This document shows positions 52,070 through 61,404 of a DNA stretch of 64,000 bases, piece by piece. Location of the stretch: NCBI RefSeq assembly GCF_900177295.1, contig NZ_FWZX01000010.1, forward strand, positions 106,834 through 170,833, read 5' to 3'. Source of the stretch: Tistlia consotensis USBA 355 (GTDB lineage Bacteria; Pseudomonadota; Alphaproteobacteria; Kiloniellales; DSM-21159). A model generated the notes under the pieces. The model was not told where the DNA came from. It saw only the letters and a program-made list of their open reading frames with translations, and did not search any database. The position numbers and the translations under genes were made by a program. Each line of letters opens with the position of its first letter. Within the stretch, counting starts at the first letter, position 1.

Positions 52070-53674
52070 TCATCCCTTGGGCTTGATGTAGTAGGCCAGC
52101 GTGTCCTGGTCGGTGCGCGGCGTGAAGGTGAGCATGCCCTTCCTCGCCGCCCAGACGGTCTGCAGCTGCACGATCGGGATCAGCACCCGGTCGGCGGTCG
52201 CCATGGCCATGGCTTTCTCGAAGATCGCCCGGCGCTTGTTCTCGTCGAGCTCGACGGACCCCCTCTCGATCAGCGCGTCGAGGTCGGGATTGGAGTAGTG
52301 GATGCGGTTGTAGGCGCCGAGACCCTTGCCGGGGTCCTTGGTGTGCATCTGCGAGGAGAGCGTATAGGACGCCTCGCCCGTCAGGGTGCCCCAGCCGTTC
52401 ATCGAGACGCTGTATTCCCCCCGGGACTGTGCCGGGAAATACACCGTCTTCGACGTCGCGCGGACATTCACGTCGATGCCGATGACGCTCAGCATCTGGC
52501 CGAGGCCCTGGCAGATCGCCGCGTCGCCCGGCAGCCGGTCGGAGGTGCAGTAGAGGTCGATCTGGAAGCCGTCGGGATAGCCCGCCTTGGCCAGCAGCGC
52601 CTTGGCCTTGGCAGGGTCGTAGACCGGATCGGGCACGGCGCTGTCGAAGCCGAAGAAGCCGGCGGGCATGCCTTCCTTCGCGGGCTTGCCGAGCCCCTCG
52701 AGAACCACGTCGACCATGGTCTTCCGGTCGATGGCCATGCTGAAGGCCTGGCGCACGCGCCGATCGGTCAGCGGATTCTTCGGAAGCGGCGAGCCGTCCT
52801 TGGCGCGCACGCCCGGCATCACGTCCGGCATCACGTCCGGCCGCTGGTCGAGCAGCAGGTTCATGATGTAGATGCTGTCGCCGACGAAGGTGTCGACCTG
52901 CGGATCCTTGGCGAGCTGCAGGTAGTCGGCCGAGGAGACGTCGTTCACCAGGTCGACCTGACCGGCCTTCAGCGCCGCGAGCCGCGAGGCGTCGTTCGGA
53001 ATCTCCTTGCGGATCACCCTCTTCCAGGGCGCCGCTCCGCCCCAGTAGCCGTCGAACCGCTCGAGCACGAGGTCGCCCTTCGGCTCCCAGCTCACGAACT
53101 TGAACGGGCCGGTGCCGATCGTGGCCTTGCCGCTGTTGAAGCCCTCCGCGGCGGTCTCGGGCGTCGAGTAGTCCTTGGCCGCCTTGGCGCTCACGATGAA
53201 CAGGCGGACGAAATCATAGGGCAGCGCCGGCGCCGGGCCGTCGGTGTGGATGCGCACGGTGTAGGGATCGACGATCTCGACGCTCTTCACGCGGCGCACG
53301 TATACCGCGGTCGAGGTCGGGCCCGTGACGATCGGCACGCGGGCGATCGAGAACTTCACGTCCTCGGCAGTGAAGTCCGAGCCGTCGTGGAACTTCACGC
53401 CCTTGCGCAGCTTGAATTCCCAGGTTTCGGCGTCGATCGGCTTCCAGGAGGTGGCGAGACCCGGCTTGATCTGCAGGTTCTCGTCGGCCCTGACCAGCGT
53501 GTCGAAGATATGCTTGGCCACCTCGGCATGGGTGCCGAGGGCCGAGTAGTCCGGGTCCATCGACTCCGGTCCCCCGCGGACGCCGACCGTCAGCGTCTGC
53601 GCCCCGACCGTGCCGGCCGTACCGAGGAGCACCAGGCTCAATGCGACGGCACCGATCACCTTGATAAATGTCAT
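52070..53674 (-). CDS. ABC importer solute-binding protein, SBP_bac_5 family (second importer)
   Basis: Periplasmic binding protein, 534 residues, Sec signal MTFIKVIGAVALSLVLLGTA cleaved about residue 26 (VGAQT). Body: GGPESMDPDYSALGTHAEVAKHIFDTL, FKLRKGVKFHDGSDFTAEDVKFS, GYPDGFQIDLYCTSDRL. Contains a 12-base in-frame duplication giving PDVMPDVMPG (~52806-52835). ATG 53674 is preferred to 53680 because GAGAGG is 6 bases before it. It opens the operon that ends with hyuB copy 1, so its ligand is probably the hydantoinase substrate or a precursor. A LysR-type box lies ~165 bases upstream. Confidence 0.94.
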   Translation of the reverse strand: MTFIKVIGAVALSLVLLGTAGTVGAQTLTVGVRGGPESMDPDYSALGTHAEVAKHIFDTLVRADENLQIKPGLATSWKPIDAETWEFKLRKGVKFHDGSDFTAEDVKFSIARVPIVTGPTSTAVYVRRVKSVEIVDPYTVRIHTDGPAPALPYDFVRLFIVSAKAAKDYSTPETAAEGFNSGKATIGTGPFKFVSWEPKGDLVLERFDGYWGGAAPWKRVIRKEIPNDASRLAALKAGQVDLVNDVSSADYLQLAKDPQVDTFVGDSIYIMNLLLDQRPDVMPDVMPGVRAKDGSPLPKNPLTDRRVRQAFSMAIDRKTMVDVVLEGLGKPAKEGMPAGFFGFDSAVPDPVYDPAKAKALLAKAGYPDGFQIDLYCTSDRLPGDAAICQGLGQMLSVIGIDVNVRATSKTVYFPAQSRGEYSVSMNGWGTLTGEASYTLSSQMHTKDPGKGLGAYNRIHYSNPDLDALIERGSVELDENKRRAIFEKAMAMATADRVLIPIVQLQTVWAARKGMLTFTPRTDQDTLAYYIKPKG

Positions 53675-54059
53675 GTCCATCCTCTCTTTTCGCTGCCGGA
53701 TCGAACGGCATGCCGCGGAACGTGCCCGCGTGATCCGCTCGCAACAGCGCCTGTTCATCTGTTTTGGTCTTGAAGGAAACTGTGTCGGGGGGCGAAGCAG
53801 GCCGTCAAGAAAACGACCATTTGATTTCATCACCCGACGTTAAGTCTGCCTTATGAGCAGACTCGACCTGCGATGTCCTGTGGCTGGATCGGCCTCGCCA
53901 TCCCCTTCATTTTATCCCTGTATTCAATGTCTTACGGGCCTCTCCGTCGTACTGGGCAGTTGCTCCGGGACGAGGGCGAGCTGCACCCTTCGCCGCCCGG
54001 GCGGCGACGGGATCCCGGCGCGACCGGCTGCGCGCGCCGATCCTTTGCGGTGGCTCCGG
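53675..54059. other. Intergenic region between the MmgE/PrpD gene and the second importer operon
   Basis: About 385 bases without a supported gene; a 70-codon plus-strand frame at 53873 has no family signal. It must hold the promoter for the minus-strand importer operon. The recognisable elements are the LysR-type box at 53839-53855 and an overlapping perfect palindrome AGTCTGC-N7-GCAGACT at 53843-53863. AT-richer segments are at 53756-53845 and 53908-53935. Confidence 0.5.
53839..53863 (-). promoter_or_regulatory. LysR-type box and overlapping palindrome upstream of the importer/hydantoinase operon
   Basis: GTTAAG-TCTGC-CTTATG (53839-53855) fits the CATAAG-N5-CTTATG box at 61348 with two arm mismatches. 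It overlaps a perfect 7-bp inverted repeat AGTCTGC (53843-53849) / GCAGACT (53857-53863). It is ~165 bases before the binding-protein start. Confidence 0.55.
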
Positions 54060-55445
54060 CTAGATCGCCGGCCGCCAGGGCATGAGCGGCCTGCCCGCGG
54101 CGCGTTCGGGCAGGTCGGCGGCCGCGCTCCACAGCTCGGCCGCCGCCGCTTCGCCGAGCCCTCGTGCGCCGGCGCAGTCGGTGAACTTGCCCCGAAGCGC
54201 AGCCTCGCTCATCGGATTGCCCGGATGTCCGGGCGGGTGCTCGCAGGCGGCAGCGAGGCGCTGCCCGGAGAGCAGGACGATCTCGACCCTGCCGCGCTCG
54301 GCCAGCGCACACCCGAAGCCGCGATCGCAGAGGTCCGGATCGAGGCTCATGCGGAACCGCGCGGTCAGGTTGCGGATATCGGCGCGCCCGATGGACTCGG
54401 CCCGGAAGCTGGCGAGGTCGAGCCTGCCGTCGATCAGCGCCGAGCCGACGCAGAAGGGCAGGCAGAACCTGGCCTCTGCGCCATTCATCGGATGGATGAA
54501 GCGCAGGTTGCCCTGCGCGGAGAGCGAGACGAAGGCCTCGATCGAGACGATGTCCTCCGGTTTCCAGCCCCCTTGGCGGCGAAGCGCGAGCGCCGCTTCG
54601 ATCGGCCGGTGCGTGGCGCCGCAGGACGGCCAGGCCTTCAGCCAGATCCCGTACTGCTCCGCGGCCGGCGGCCCACCCAGGCGCGCGGCGAGCGCGGCGA
54701 ACCCGGCCGCTTCCGGCCCGGCGGTCATCTCGAGCAAGCCCCAGCGCCCGTCGAAGACGTCGGCGGAGGCTTCCACGCCCGTCCGGGCTAGGCAGGCCGC
54801 GACGACCCCGCTCTTGGCCGCGAGCCCCGCGTGGAGCGGCTTCGCCATCGAGCCGAACTGCCGCTTCGATCCGCCGCTCATGCTGGCCGACAGACCGATC
54901 GCATGAGCCGCAGCCACGGCGTCCAGACCCAGCAGCCGGGCGCAGGCCGCCGCCGCCGACGGCGCGCCCAGCGACAGGGTCGTGTGCCAGCCGAGGGCGT
55001 AGTGCGAGACGTTGAAGGCCTCGCCCAGCCTGGCCATCACCTCGAGACCGACCAGCCAGGCGTCGACGCAGCGCTCTCCGGAGACCGAGCCCTCCTCCTC
55101 CGCCAGCGCAAGGATCGCCGGGACCAGCACCGCGCTCGGATGGGACAGGGACGGGTCGAGGATGTCGTCGTAGTCGAGCGCATGGGCAGCCGTGCCGTTG
55201 ACCAGGGCCGCCCAGGGCGCGGGCAGCCCGAGGCCCTGGCCGACGACGCCCGCCGCCCCCTGCCCCCAGGAGCGGACCGCCGAGAGGGTGCGACGGGTCA
55301 CCTCCTCCCGGCTGCCGGCGATCATGCAGGCGAAGCAGTCGACGAAGGCGGCGGTGGCGACCGAACGGCTCGCCGCCGACCAGTCGGACGGGGCATCGGC
55401 GATCCAGGCGCCCAGAATCCCCGTCGGGCTCTGCCGGTCCGTCAT
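54060..55445 (-). CDS. MmgE/PrpD-family protein
   Basis: 461-residue member of the MmgE/PrpD family (2-methylcitrate dehydratase-like fold). Family landmarks: AAFVDCFACMIAGSREE near residue 32, NGTAAHALDYDDILDPSLSHPSAVLVPAILALAEE, KRQFGSMAKPLHAGLAAKSGVVA, YGIWLKAWPSCGATHRPIEAAL and the C-terminal helical segment. Many members are not methylcitrate dehydratases and act in odd catabolic gene sets, where dehydration or isomerisation of a hydroxyacid is suspected. It ends the operon starting with hyuA copy 2. The gap to the oxidoreductase gene is ~35 bases. Confidence 0.9.
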   Translation of the reverse strand: MTDRQSPTGILGAWIADAPSDWSAASRSVATAAFVDCFACMIAGSREEVTRRTLSAVRSWGQGAAGVVGQGLGLPAPWAALVNGTAAHALDYDDILDPSLSHPSAVLVPAILALAEEEGSVSGERCVDAWLVGLEVMARLGEAFNVSHYALGWHTTLSLGAPSAAAACARLLGLDAVAAAHAIGLSASMSGGSKRQFGSMAKPLHAGLAAKSGVVAACLARTGVEASADVFDGRWGLLEMTAGPEAAGFAALAARLGGPPAAEQYGIWLKAWPSCGATHRPIEAALALRRQGGWKPEDIVSIEAFVSLSAQGNLRFIHPMNGAEARFCLPFCVGSALIDGRLDLASFRAESIGRADIRNLTARFRMSLDPDLCDRGFGCALAERGRVEIVLLSGQRLAAACEHPPGHPGNPMSEAALRGKFTDCAGARGLGEAAAAELWSAAADLPERAAGRPLMPWRPAI

Positions 55446-55480
55446 TCCGCCTCCTAGAGCCCGATCACGCGAACAGCCCT

Positions 55481-56866
55481 CTACCCGGAGCCCGCCGCCC
55501 CGCAACCTCGATCCATCCAGGCCTCGACCGGGGCCGGGCGCACCGGCGCCTGACCGCGCAGGCGCCCGACCGAGTCCGCACCCGTCCCCGCACGGGCAGC
55601 GATCAGCTCGACGCCGGCGAGCCGGCAGAAGCGCCCCTGGCACCGCCCCATGCCGACCCGCCCCAGAGACTTCACGCGGTTGGCCTCGGCGCCACCGTAG
55701 TCCACGGTCTTGCGCAGCTCGCCGGCGGTAACCCCTTCGCAGCGGCAGACCACGGTCTCGTCGGGCAGCGCCCGAATCATTTCGGCGGGCCAGGGAAAGG
55801 CGTGGGCGATGCCACGAGCGAAGCGGTCGAGCCGGTCGAGCTTGCGCAGATCGGCGGCGGCGTCCGGCGCGGGCAGGCCCATGTCGGCGAGGCAAGCCGC
55901 CGCGGCGAGCCGCCCCGCGACCTCGGCCCCGTCGGCACCGAGGATGCGCAGCCCGTCGCCGGCGAGGTAGACGCCATCGCCCGCCCGCCCCATCCGATCG
56001 GTCCGGGGCAGCCACTGCGCCCAGGTCTCGTCGTAGTCGAAAGCGCAGCCCGCGAGGTCGGCGAGATGGGTCTCGGCCTGCAGATGCCAGCCGAGGCCGA
56101 CCATGTCGCAGTCCGTTCGCCGCACCCGGCCGCCGGCGTCGTGCCAGGCGACCGCGACCGGTCCGCGACCGTCGACCTCGATGCGATCGAGGGATATGCC
56201 CGCGTGGTACCGCCCGCCGAGCGCCGCCCGCATGGCGACGCCCCGCAGGGCGAAGACCGGGCGGGCCAGCAGCTCCGGCAAGGCCGCGATCTGCCGGCCG
56301 AGCGGCGCGGTGTCGAGGACCGCCGCGACCGCCGCCCCGGCCTTCAGGAGCTGCACCGCCACCAGGGTGAGGAGCGGCCCCGAGCCGGCGAGCACGATCC
56401 GGCGCCCGAACGTCAGGCCCTGAGCCTTCAGCGCGATCTGCGTCCCCCCCAGACCGTAGACCCCGGGACTCTGCCAACCCGGTACCGGTGCCAGCCGGTC
56501 GGTGGCGCCGGTCGCGAGGATCAGCCTGTCGTAGGCGATGCTGCTGCGCCCCTCCGGCCCGAGCACCTGCAGCGCCCCGTCGCCCAGGGCGAGGACCGAA
56601 CTCTCGGGGCGATGATCGACCCGGCCGGACGCCGCAGCCGCGTCGAAGACCGCGTGCAGCGCGACCGCCTTCGACGCCTCGGGTCCGTAGAGCGTCTGCG
56701 GCGTCCGGGAGAAACCCTCGGGCGGACGGCGATAGATCTGGCCTCCGGCGCGCCGGCCTTCGTCGATCACCACGGGCCGCACGCCCGCGGCCGCCAGCGT
56801 CTCGGCGGCCCGGATCCCGGCCGGCCCGGCACCGACGACGACGACCGGCGCCCCGCGCCCACTCAA
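55481..56866 (-). CDS. NAD(P)/FAD-dependent amine dehydrogenase subunit (OoxA/HcnB-like)
   Basis: 461-residue flavoprotein with GAPVVVVGAGPAGIRAAETL (FAD site) at the N-terminus, a second dinucleotide fold with RRIVLAGSGPLLTLVAVQLL (~130-160), GVYLAGDGLRILGAD, and a C-terminal BFD-like [2Fe-2S] module with four Cys (VVCRCEGVTAGEL ... GMGRCQGRFCRLAG). This is the alpha-type subunit of octopine/nopaline oxidase, HcnB or D-hydroxyproline dehydrogenase systems. It likely begins at TTG 56866, overlapping the upstream stop (TTGA), which implies translational coupling to the small [2Fe-2S] subunit. Confidence 0.88.
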   Translation of the reverse strand: MSGRGAPVVVVGAGPAGIRAAETLAAAGVRPVVIDEGRRAGGQIYRRPPEGFSRTPQTLYGPEASKAVALHAVFDAAAASGRVDHRPESSVLALGDGALQVLGPEGRSSIAYDRLILATGATDRLAPVPGWQSPGVYGLGGTQIALKAQGLTFGRRIVLAGSGPLLTLVAVQLLKAGAAVAAVLDTAPLGRQIAALPELLARPVFALRGVAMRAALGGRYHAGISLDRIEVDGRGPVAVAWHDAGGRVRRTDCDMVGLGWHLQAETHLADLAGCAFDYDETWAQWLPRTDRMGRAGDGVYLAGDGLRILGADGAEVAGRLAAAACLADMGLPAPDAAADLRKLDRLDRFARGIAHAFPWPAEMIRALPDETVVCRCEGVTAGELRKTVDYGGAEANRVKSLGRVGMGRCQGRFCRLAGVELIAARAGTGADSVGRLRGQAPVRPAPVEAWMDRGCGAAGSG

Positions 56867-57186
56867 GTCCAGTCTCCCGGCGCCTCTGTCAGGAGCTTCA
56901 TCCCCTCGGCGATGGGCGTGGAGCAGGCACGCAGCCGCGGCCCGACTTCCTGCCAGACCCAGCAATCCTGACAGGCGCCCATCAGGCAGAAGCCCGCACG
57001 CCCCTCCGGGCCGAATTCCGAACGGCGCAGCGCCGGCACCGAGGCGAGGACCGCGGTCAGTACCGTGTCTCCCTCCATTGCCGCGCAGTCCGCGCCGTCG
57101 AGCCGGAAGCGCACGGGTGCCCGCCCCTGCTCCGCGAGGCGGACCACCCGGCCTGCGCCGGGCGCGTCCTTCCCTGCGCCGATCAT
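56863..57186 (-). CDS. Small [2Fe-2S] subunit of an amine dehydrogenase (HcnA/OoxA N-terminal-like)
   Basis: 107-residue ferredoxin-like protein: RFRLDGADCAAMEGDTVLTAVLA, then the cluster ligands in GFCLMGACQDCWV and a last Cys in RLRACSTPI, spacing CX4CX2C plus one distal Cys. It is the gamma-type component that accompanies OoxA-like flavoproteins. ATG 57186 overlaps the hyuB copy 2 stop (ATGA), its stop overlaps the next start, so the set is strictly co-translated. Confidence 0.9.
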   Translation of the reverse strand: MIGAGKDAPGAGRVVRLAEQGRAPVRFRLDGADCAAMEGDTVLTAVLASVPALRRSEFGPEGRAGFCLMGACQDCWVWQEVGPRLRACSTPIAEGMKLLTEAPGDWT

Positions 57187-59171
57187 TCCGCCGCCTCGCG
57201 GCCAGTCCCGGCAGGCGCGGGCATCTCCGGGAAGCGGGCGCGCACCTGGGCGAAGGCCTGGGCCACGCCCTCGGCACCCGAGCGTCCCTTCATCCGGCGG
57301 AAGATCTCCGTCTTGGTGAAGAAGCGCCAGTGGATCGGCAGACCGTCGAGGATCTCGATGAGCAGGTCGTAGGCCGCCGGCGTCCATTGGGCCTCGTAGC
57401 CTGCGCGCTCGGGGCCGTAGTCGAAATGGCCCTCCGGCGCCGGGCGCGCGGCACGCCGCGCCTCGGTCGCGGCCTCGTCGACCGCTCCGTCACGGATCAC
57501 GACGCCGTAGTCCCGCTCGGCCGCCTCGGAGGAGACGTAGCCGCGTTCGACGTCGCGCAGGACACGCCAGGGCTCGCGCTCGAAGGGATCGCCCCGCCCA
57601 CCACCACCCGCCGAGCGGATCTCGAGCACGTCGCCCGGCTGCAGCACCGCGGTGTCGATGTTCCCGAGCCGCCGCATCTCCGGCGTGCCGGGGTTGACCA
57701 CCATGTCGGACAGGCCCGCCGCCCGTCCGCCGAGCACGCCCCAGGGGCGGAAGAAGCCGCGGTCCCGGTTTCGGGCGGTGATCCGGCTGTCGGGCGCGAA
57801 GACCCGGAACGCCATCTCGGTGGCGAGGCCGCCGCGCCAGCGCCCGGCACCGCCGCTGTCCTTCGCCAGGCCGTACTTGACGAACTCGACCGGGGTCTCG
57901 GTCTCGGTGAGCTCGATCGGCGTGTTCTTCAGGTAGGCCGCATCGGCGCCCGAGCCGTTCGTGCCGTCGCGATGCGGCATGCCGCCGCCGCCGCCCACCA
58001 CCGGGTTGACCGCGGCGATCACGCTGCGGCCGGTCCGCTCGTCGACGGTCATGACGTTGACGATGCTGTTGTTGCCGGCTGGCGCCGCGGGCAGCCGCTC
58101 CGGCACCGCCTGGCAGAACCCGCCGAACACCACGGAGCGGAGCCGGGCACAGGTCAGCGACCGCATGCCGACCGCGGCCGGCTCGACCGGATTGAGCACC
58201 GAGCCCTTCGGCGCGATGCAGGTGAACGGCCGCGTGACCCCGGTGTTGAGCAGGATCTTCGGATTCAGCGTGTAGAGGATGTAGTAGATCGCGACCAGCA
58301 GGACCGAGTGGCGCGGGTCGCCGCCGGTCGGCACGTTCAGCGACGAGCCGAGCTGCGGGTCGGAGCCGGTGAAGTCGAGGATCGCCTCGTCGCCCCGGAT
58401 GGTCAGCGTCAGCTTCAGCCGGCAGGGGTTGGCCTCGACCGAGTCCTCGTCCGCGTAGTCGACGAACTCCCAGGTGCCGTCCGGGATCGAGCGCAGCACG
58501 TCGCGGGCCTGCGCCTCGGCGTGGTCGAGGAGCGCCTCGGCGCCGGCGAGGAAGGCCTCCTTGCCGAACTTCTCGACCATCCCGAGGACCTTGCGCTCGC
58601 CGGTGGTCAGCGCGCCGACCAGCGCCTTGATGTCGCCGGTGTTGAGGTCCGGCTTGCGCACGTTGGCCGCCATGATCTTCAGGATCTTCTCGTCGAAGAC
58701 CCCCTCGTTGACGATCTTCATCGGCGGGAAGCGGATCCCTTCCTGATGGATCTCGGTCAGCGCCCGCGACAGCGAGGCCGGCACCGCGCCGCCCATGTCG
58801 GTGTTGTGGATGTGCCCGCCGGTGAAGGCGATGATTTCGCCCTCGTAGAAGACCGGCCTCCAGAGGACCGTGTCCGGCGTGTGGGTGGCGACGAAGCAGG
58901 AATAGGTGTCGTTGGTGAAGGCGACGTCGCCCGGCTTGTAGCCATCGATCATCGCGATCCCGCGCCCGAAGGTCAGCCCGGCGTACCAGGTCGCCCCGAG
59001 GTCCATCGGCACCGCGAAGGTCTCGCCCCTGCGGTTGATCAGCATGACCGTGAAGTCCTCGGTCTCCTTCACGAAGGCCGAGTGGGCCGTCCGCTGCAGC
59101 GTGTAGGCCATGTTCTCGGCCGCCGCACGGGCGTGATTGGCGAGAACCTGGAGATTCATCCGGTCGAACAT
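57183..59171 (-). CDS. hyuB: Hydantoinase B/oxoprolinase-family subunit (copy 2)
   Basis: 662-residue beta subunit, paralogous to 43991-45982. Opening NLQVLANHARAAAENMAYTLQRTAHSAFVKETEDF, then VAFTNDTYSCFVATHTPDTVLWRPVF, HIHNTDMGGAVPASLS, and GGGGRGDPFEREP. ATG 59171 is used; a GTG at 59180 overlapping the hyuA stop (GTGA) is possible. It acts with the next-upstream HyuA-like subunit. Sequence divergence from copy 1 suggests a different cyclic amide substrate or subsequent specialisation. Confidence 0.92.
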   Translation of the reverse strand: MFDRMNLQVLANHARAAAENMAYTLQRTAHSAFVKETEDFTVMLINRRGETFAVPMDLGATWYAGLTFGRGIAMIDGYKPGDVAFTNDTYSCFVATHTPDTVLWRPVFYEGEIIAFTGGHIHNTDMGGAVPASLSRALTEIHQEGIRFPPMKIVNEGVFDEKILKIMAANVRKPDLNTGDIKALVGALTTGERKVLGMVEKFGKEAFLAGAEALLDHAEAQARDVLRSIPDGTWEFVDYADEDSVEANPCRLKLTLTIRGDEAILDFTGSDPQLGSSLNVPTGGDPRHSVLLVAIYYILYTLNPKILLNTGVTRPFTCIAPKGSVLNPVEPAAVGMRSLTCARLRSVVFGGFCQAVPERLPAAPAGNNSIVNVMTVDERTGRSVIAAVNPVVGGGGGMPHRDGTNGSGADAAYLKNTPIELTETETPVEFVKYGLAKDSGGAGRWRGGLATEMAFRVFAPDSRITARNRDRGFFRPWGVLGGRAAGLSDMVVNPGTPEMRRLGNIDTAVLQPGDVLEIRSAGGGGRGDPFEREPWRVLRDVERGYVSSEAAERDYGVVIRDGAVDEAATEARRAARPAPEGHFDYGPERAGYEAQWTPAAYDLLIEILDGLPIHWRFFTKTEIFRRMKGRSGAEGVAQAFAQVRARFPEMPAPAGTGREAAE

Positions 59172-59176
59172 CGGTC

Positions 59177-61270
59177 TCACTCGCCCAGGGTCAGGTGCAG
59201 GGTCAGGTGCAGGTTCAGGTGGCGGTCGACGTGCGCCTCGGCCGCAGGCGGGATCGCGAAGGTCGTGTCCTCCTGGGCCACGACCGCCGGACCGCGGAAG
59301 CGGTCGCCGGGGTGCAGGCCGGCGCGCCAGTAGAGGCCGATCGGCGCCTCGGTCCCGCCGACGTAGACCGGGACCTCGCGCTGCGGGGCGGCCGAGGCCG
59401 GCGCCGCTTCGGTCTCGGGGAAGGTCAGCTTCGGCCCGGCGCCGATGGCGGAGAGGCGGAGGTTGACGACTTCGATGCGACCCTCCGGATCATGAAAGTC
59501 GTAGTGCCGCTGGTGCGCCTCGTGGAAGGCGCGGGCAACGGTGCCGAGGCCGGCCTCGCTCAGCCAGGCGGGCTGCAGTGGCGTCTCGATCTCGTAGCTC
59601 TGGCCGGCATAGCGCATGTCGGCCGACACCCGCAGCTCGGCCGCGCCGGCATGGCCCTGCGCCGCCAGCCAGTCGCGCGCCTCGGCCGCCAGGGCGTCGA
59701 GCGCCCTGCGCATGTCCGGCAGCAGCGCGTCGGAAAGCTCGGCGAAGACCGTCCGGACGAAGTCGCCGCGCAGGTCGGCGACCAGTCCGCCCAGCGCCGA
59801 GACGACGCCCGGCCGCCGCGGCGCGATCACCCGCGCCATGCCGAGCTCGCGGGCGAGGAAGGCACCCAGCATCGGTCCGCCGCCGCCGAAGGGCATGAGC
59901 GCGAAGTCGCGCAGGTCGACGCCCGAGCGCGAGGCCAGCTTCTCGACCTCCACGAACATCTCCGAAACGGCGACGTCCAGGATCGCCTGCGCCGTCTCCT
60001 GCAGCGGGCGGCCGAGCTTCCCGGCCAACCGCCCGACCGCGGCGCGGGCCAACTCGACGTCCATCCGGAGCTGCCCGTAGGCCATCTGGCTGTGGCCGAG
60101 CCAGCCGCAGACCGCCATGGCGTCGGTGACCGTCGGCTCGGCGCCGCCGCGTCCGTAGCAGGCCGGCCCCGGCACCGAGCCCGCCGATTCCGGGCCGACC
60201 CGCAGCACGCCCCGGGCGTCGACGCTGGCGATCGAGCCGCCGCCGATGCCGATCGAGCTGACCGAGACGGAGGGGATGTAGAGCGGGAACTCGCCGATCA
60301 GCTCGCCCATGCCGAACTGCGCCTCGCCGTCGACGATCAGCGCGAAGTCCGCCGAGGTGCCGCCGATGTCGAGCGTCAGGACCCTGCTCTCGCCGGCCTG
60401 CCGCGCCAGCCAGGCGGCCCCGATCACGCCCGAGGCGGTGCCGGAGAGCAGCATGTTGACGCAGGAACGCCTGCCCTCGGTGGCGGTCATCAAGCCACCG
60501 TTCGACTTCGTCAGCATCGCCGGCGCCGGCACCCCGCGGCCGGCCAGCCGCTCCTCGAGGGCCGAGAGGTACCCCGACACGCGCGGATGGACGTAGCCGT
60601 TGAGGATCGCCGTCGTCGTCCGCTCGTACTCGCGGATCACCGGCCAGACCTCCGAGGAGGTGAAGACGAAGAGCTCCGGCGCGAGACGCGCGATCTCCGC
60701 CTTCACCGCGGCCTCCTGCGCAGCGTCGCGCCAGGAGTGCAGGAAGGAGACGATGATGCCCGCAGCGCCCTTCGTCTTCGCCTCGGCGACGGCCGCGGCG
60801 ACCGCCGCCATGTCGGGGGCGACGGTCTCGGTCCCGTCGGCGCGCAGCCGGGCCGGAACACCGAAGACCATGTCGCGAGTGACGAGCTGCTCCGGCCGGG
60901 CGCAGAAGAGCGAATAGACCTCCGGCATCCGCAACCGGGCGAGTTCGATGACGTCCTCGAAGCCGGCGTTGGTGACCAGGGCGAGCCGTGCGCCCCGGCG
61001 CTGGATGATGGTGTTGATGCCGATGGTGGTGCCGTGGACGAAGCGGCTGATGGCCGTCGGATCCAGCCCGTCACGCTCGGCCAGCAGGGCGAGACCGGTC
61101 ATCAGTTCGGCACCCGGATCGTCCGGCGTGGTCAGCACCTTCAGCGAGGCGACCCGACCGGAACGGACGTCGAGCGCGCAAAAGTCGATGAAGGTCCCAC
61201 CGATGTCGACGCCGATCTTCCAGTCCGCCGCCGGTCGATCGCCGGTATCGGGAGCGATAGCGTTGTCCAC
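59177..61270 (-). CDS. hyuA: Hydantoinase A/oxoprolinase-family subunit (copy 2)
   Basis: 697-residue ATP-binding alpha subunit: KIGVDIGGTFIDFCALD, HGTTIGINTIIQRRG, TKSNGGLMTATE, LTLDIGGTSADFALI, SSIGIGGGSIASVD, FGGGGPMLGAFLARELGM. GTG at 61270 with GGAAGG is preferred to upstream ATGs in Arg-rich sequence. It is the first gene of the minus-strand operon hyuA-hyuB-[2Fe-2S]-OoxA-like-MmgE/PrpD, divergent from the DAO-type oxidoreductase, with LysR-type boxes between. Confidence 0.92.
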   Translation of the reverse strand: MDNAIAPDTGDRPAADWKIGVDIGGTFIDFCALDVRSGRVASLKVLTTPDDPGAELMTGLALLAERDGLDPTAISRFVHGTTIGINTIIQRRGARLALVTNAGFEDVIELARLRMPEVYSLFCARPEQLVTRDMVFGVPARLRADGTETVAPDMAAVAAAVAEAKTKGAAGIIVSFLHSWRDAAQEAAVKAEIARLAPELFVFTSSEVWPVIREYERTTTAILNGYVHPRVSGYLSALEERLAGRGVPAPAMLTKSNGGLMTATEGRRSCVNMLLSGTASGVIGAAWLARQAGESRVLTLDIGGTSADFALIVDGEAQFGMGELIGEFPLYIPSVSVSSIGIGGGSIASVDARGVLRVGPESAGSVPGPACYGRGGAEPTVTDAMAVCGWLGHSQMAYGQLRMDVELARAAVGRLAGKLGRPLQETAQAILDVAVSEMFVEVEKLASRSGVDLRDFALMPFGGGGPMLGAFLARELGMARVIAPRRPGVVSALGGLVADLRGDFVRTVFAELSDALLPDMRRALDALAAEARDWLAAQGHAGAAELRVSADMRYAGQSYEIETPLQPAWLSEAGLGTVARAFHEAHQRHYDFHDPEGRIEVVNLRLSAIGAGPKLTFPETEAAPASAAPQREVPVYVGGTEAPIGLYWRAGLHPGDRFRGPAVVAQEDTTFAIPPAAEAHVDRHLNLHLTLHLTLGE

Positions 61271-61347
61271 GGCCCTTCCTTTCCTGCAACCGGTGCGACG
61301 CTGGCACGAGCGGCGCGGCCGGGTCCAAGAGCCAAACATCACTTCGA

Positions 61348-61404
61348 CATAAGTCCCTCTTATGCGACCGGGCCGCAGCGCTGCCGCGATAGGCTTTGCT
61401 TATG
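61348..61404. promoter_or_regulatory. LysR-type boxes in the divergent hyuA/oxidoreductase promoter
   Basis: CATAAG-TCCCT-CTTATG at 61348-61364 is a perfect palindrome that fits ATAA-N7-TTAT, the OccR-type LysR site (recall). A second, weaker copy GATAGG-CTTTG-CTTATG lies at 61388-61404, 40 bases away centre to centre. The pair sits between hyuA (start 61270) and the DAO-type gene (start 61502). Confidence 0.7.

Noticed and set aside
53873..54085. 70-codon plus-strand frame with a short hydrophobic start
   Set aside because: No ribosome site, hydrophobic stretch only ~15 residues, remainder Arg/Pro-rich; it overlaps the 3' end of the PrpD-like gene.
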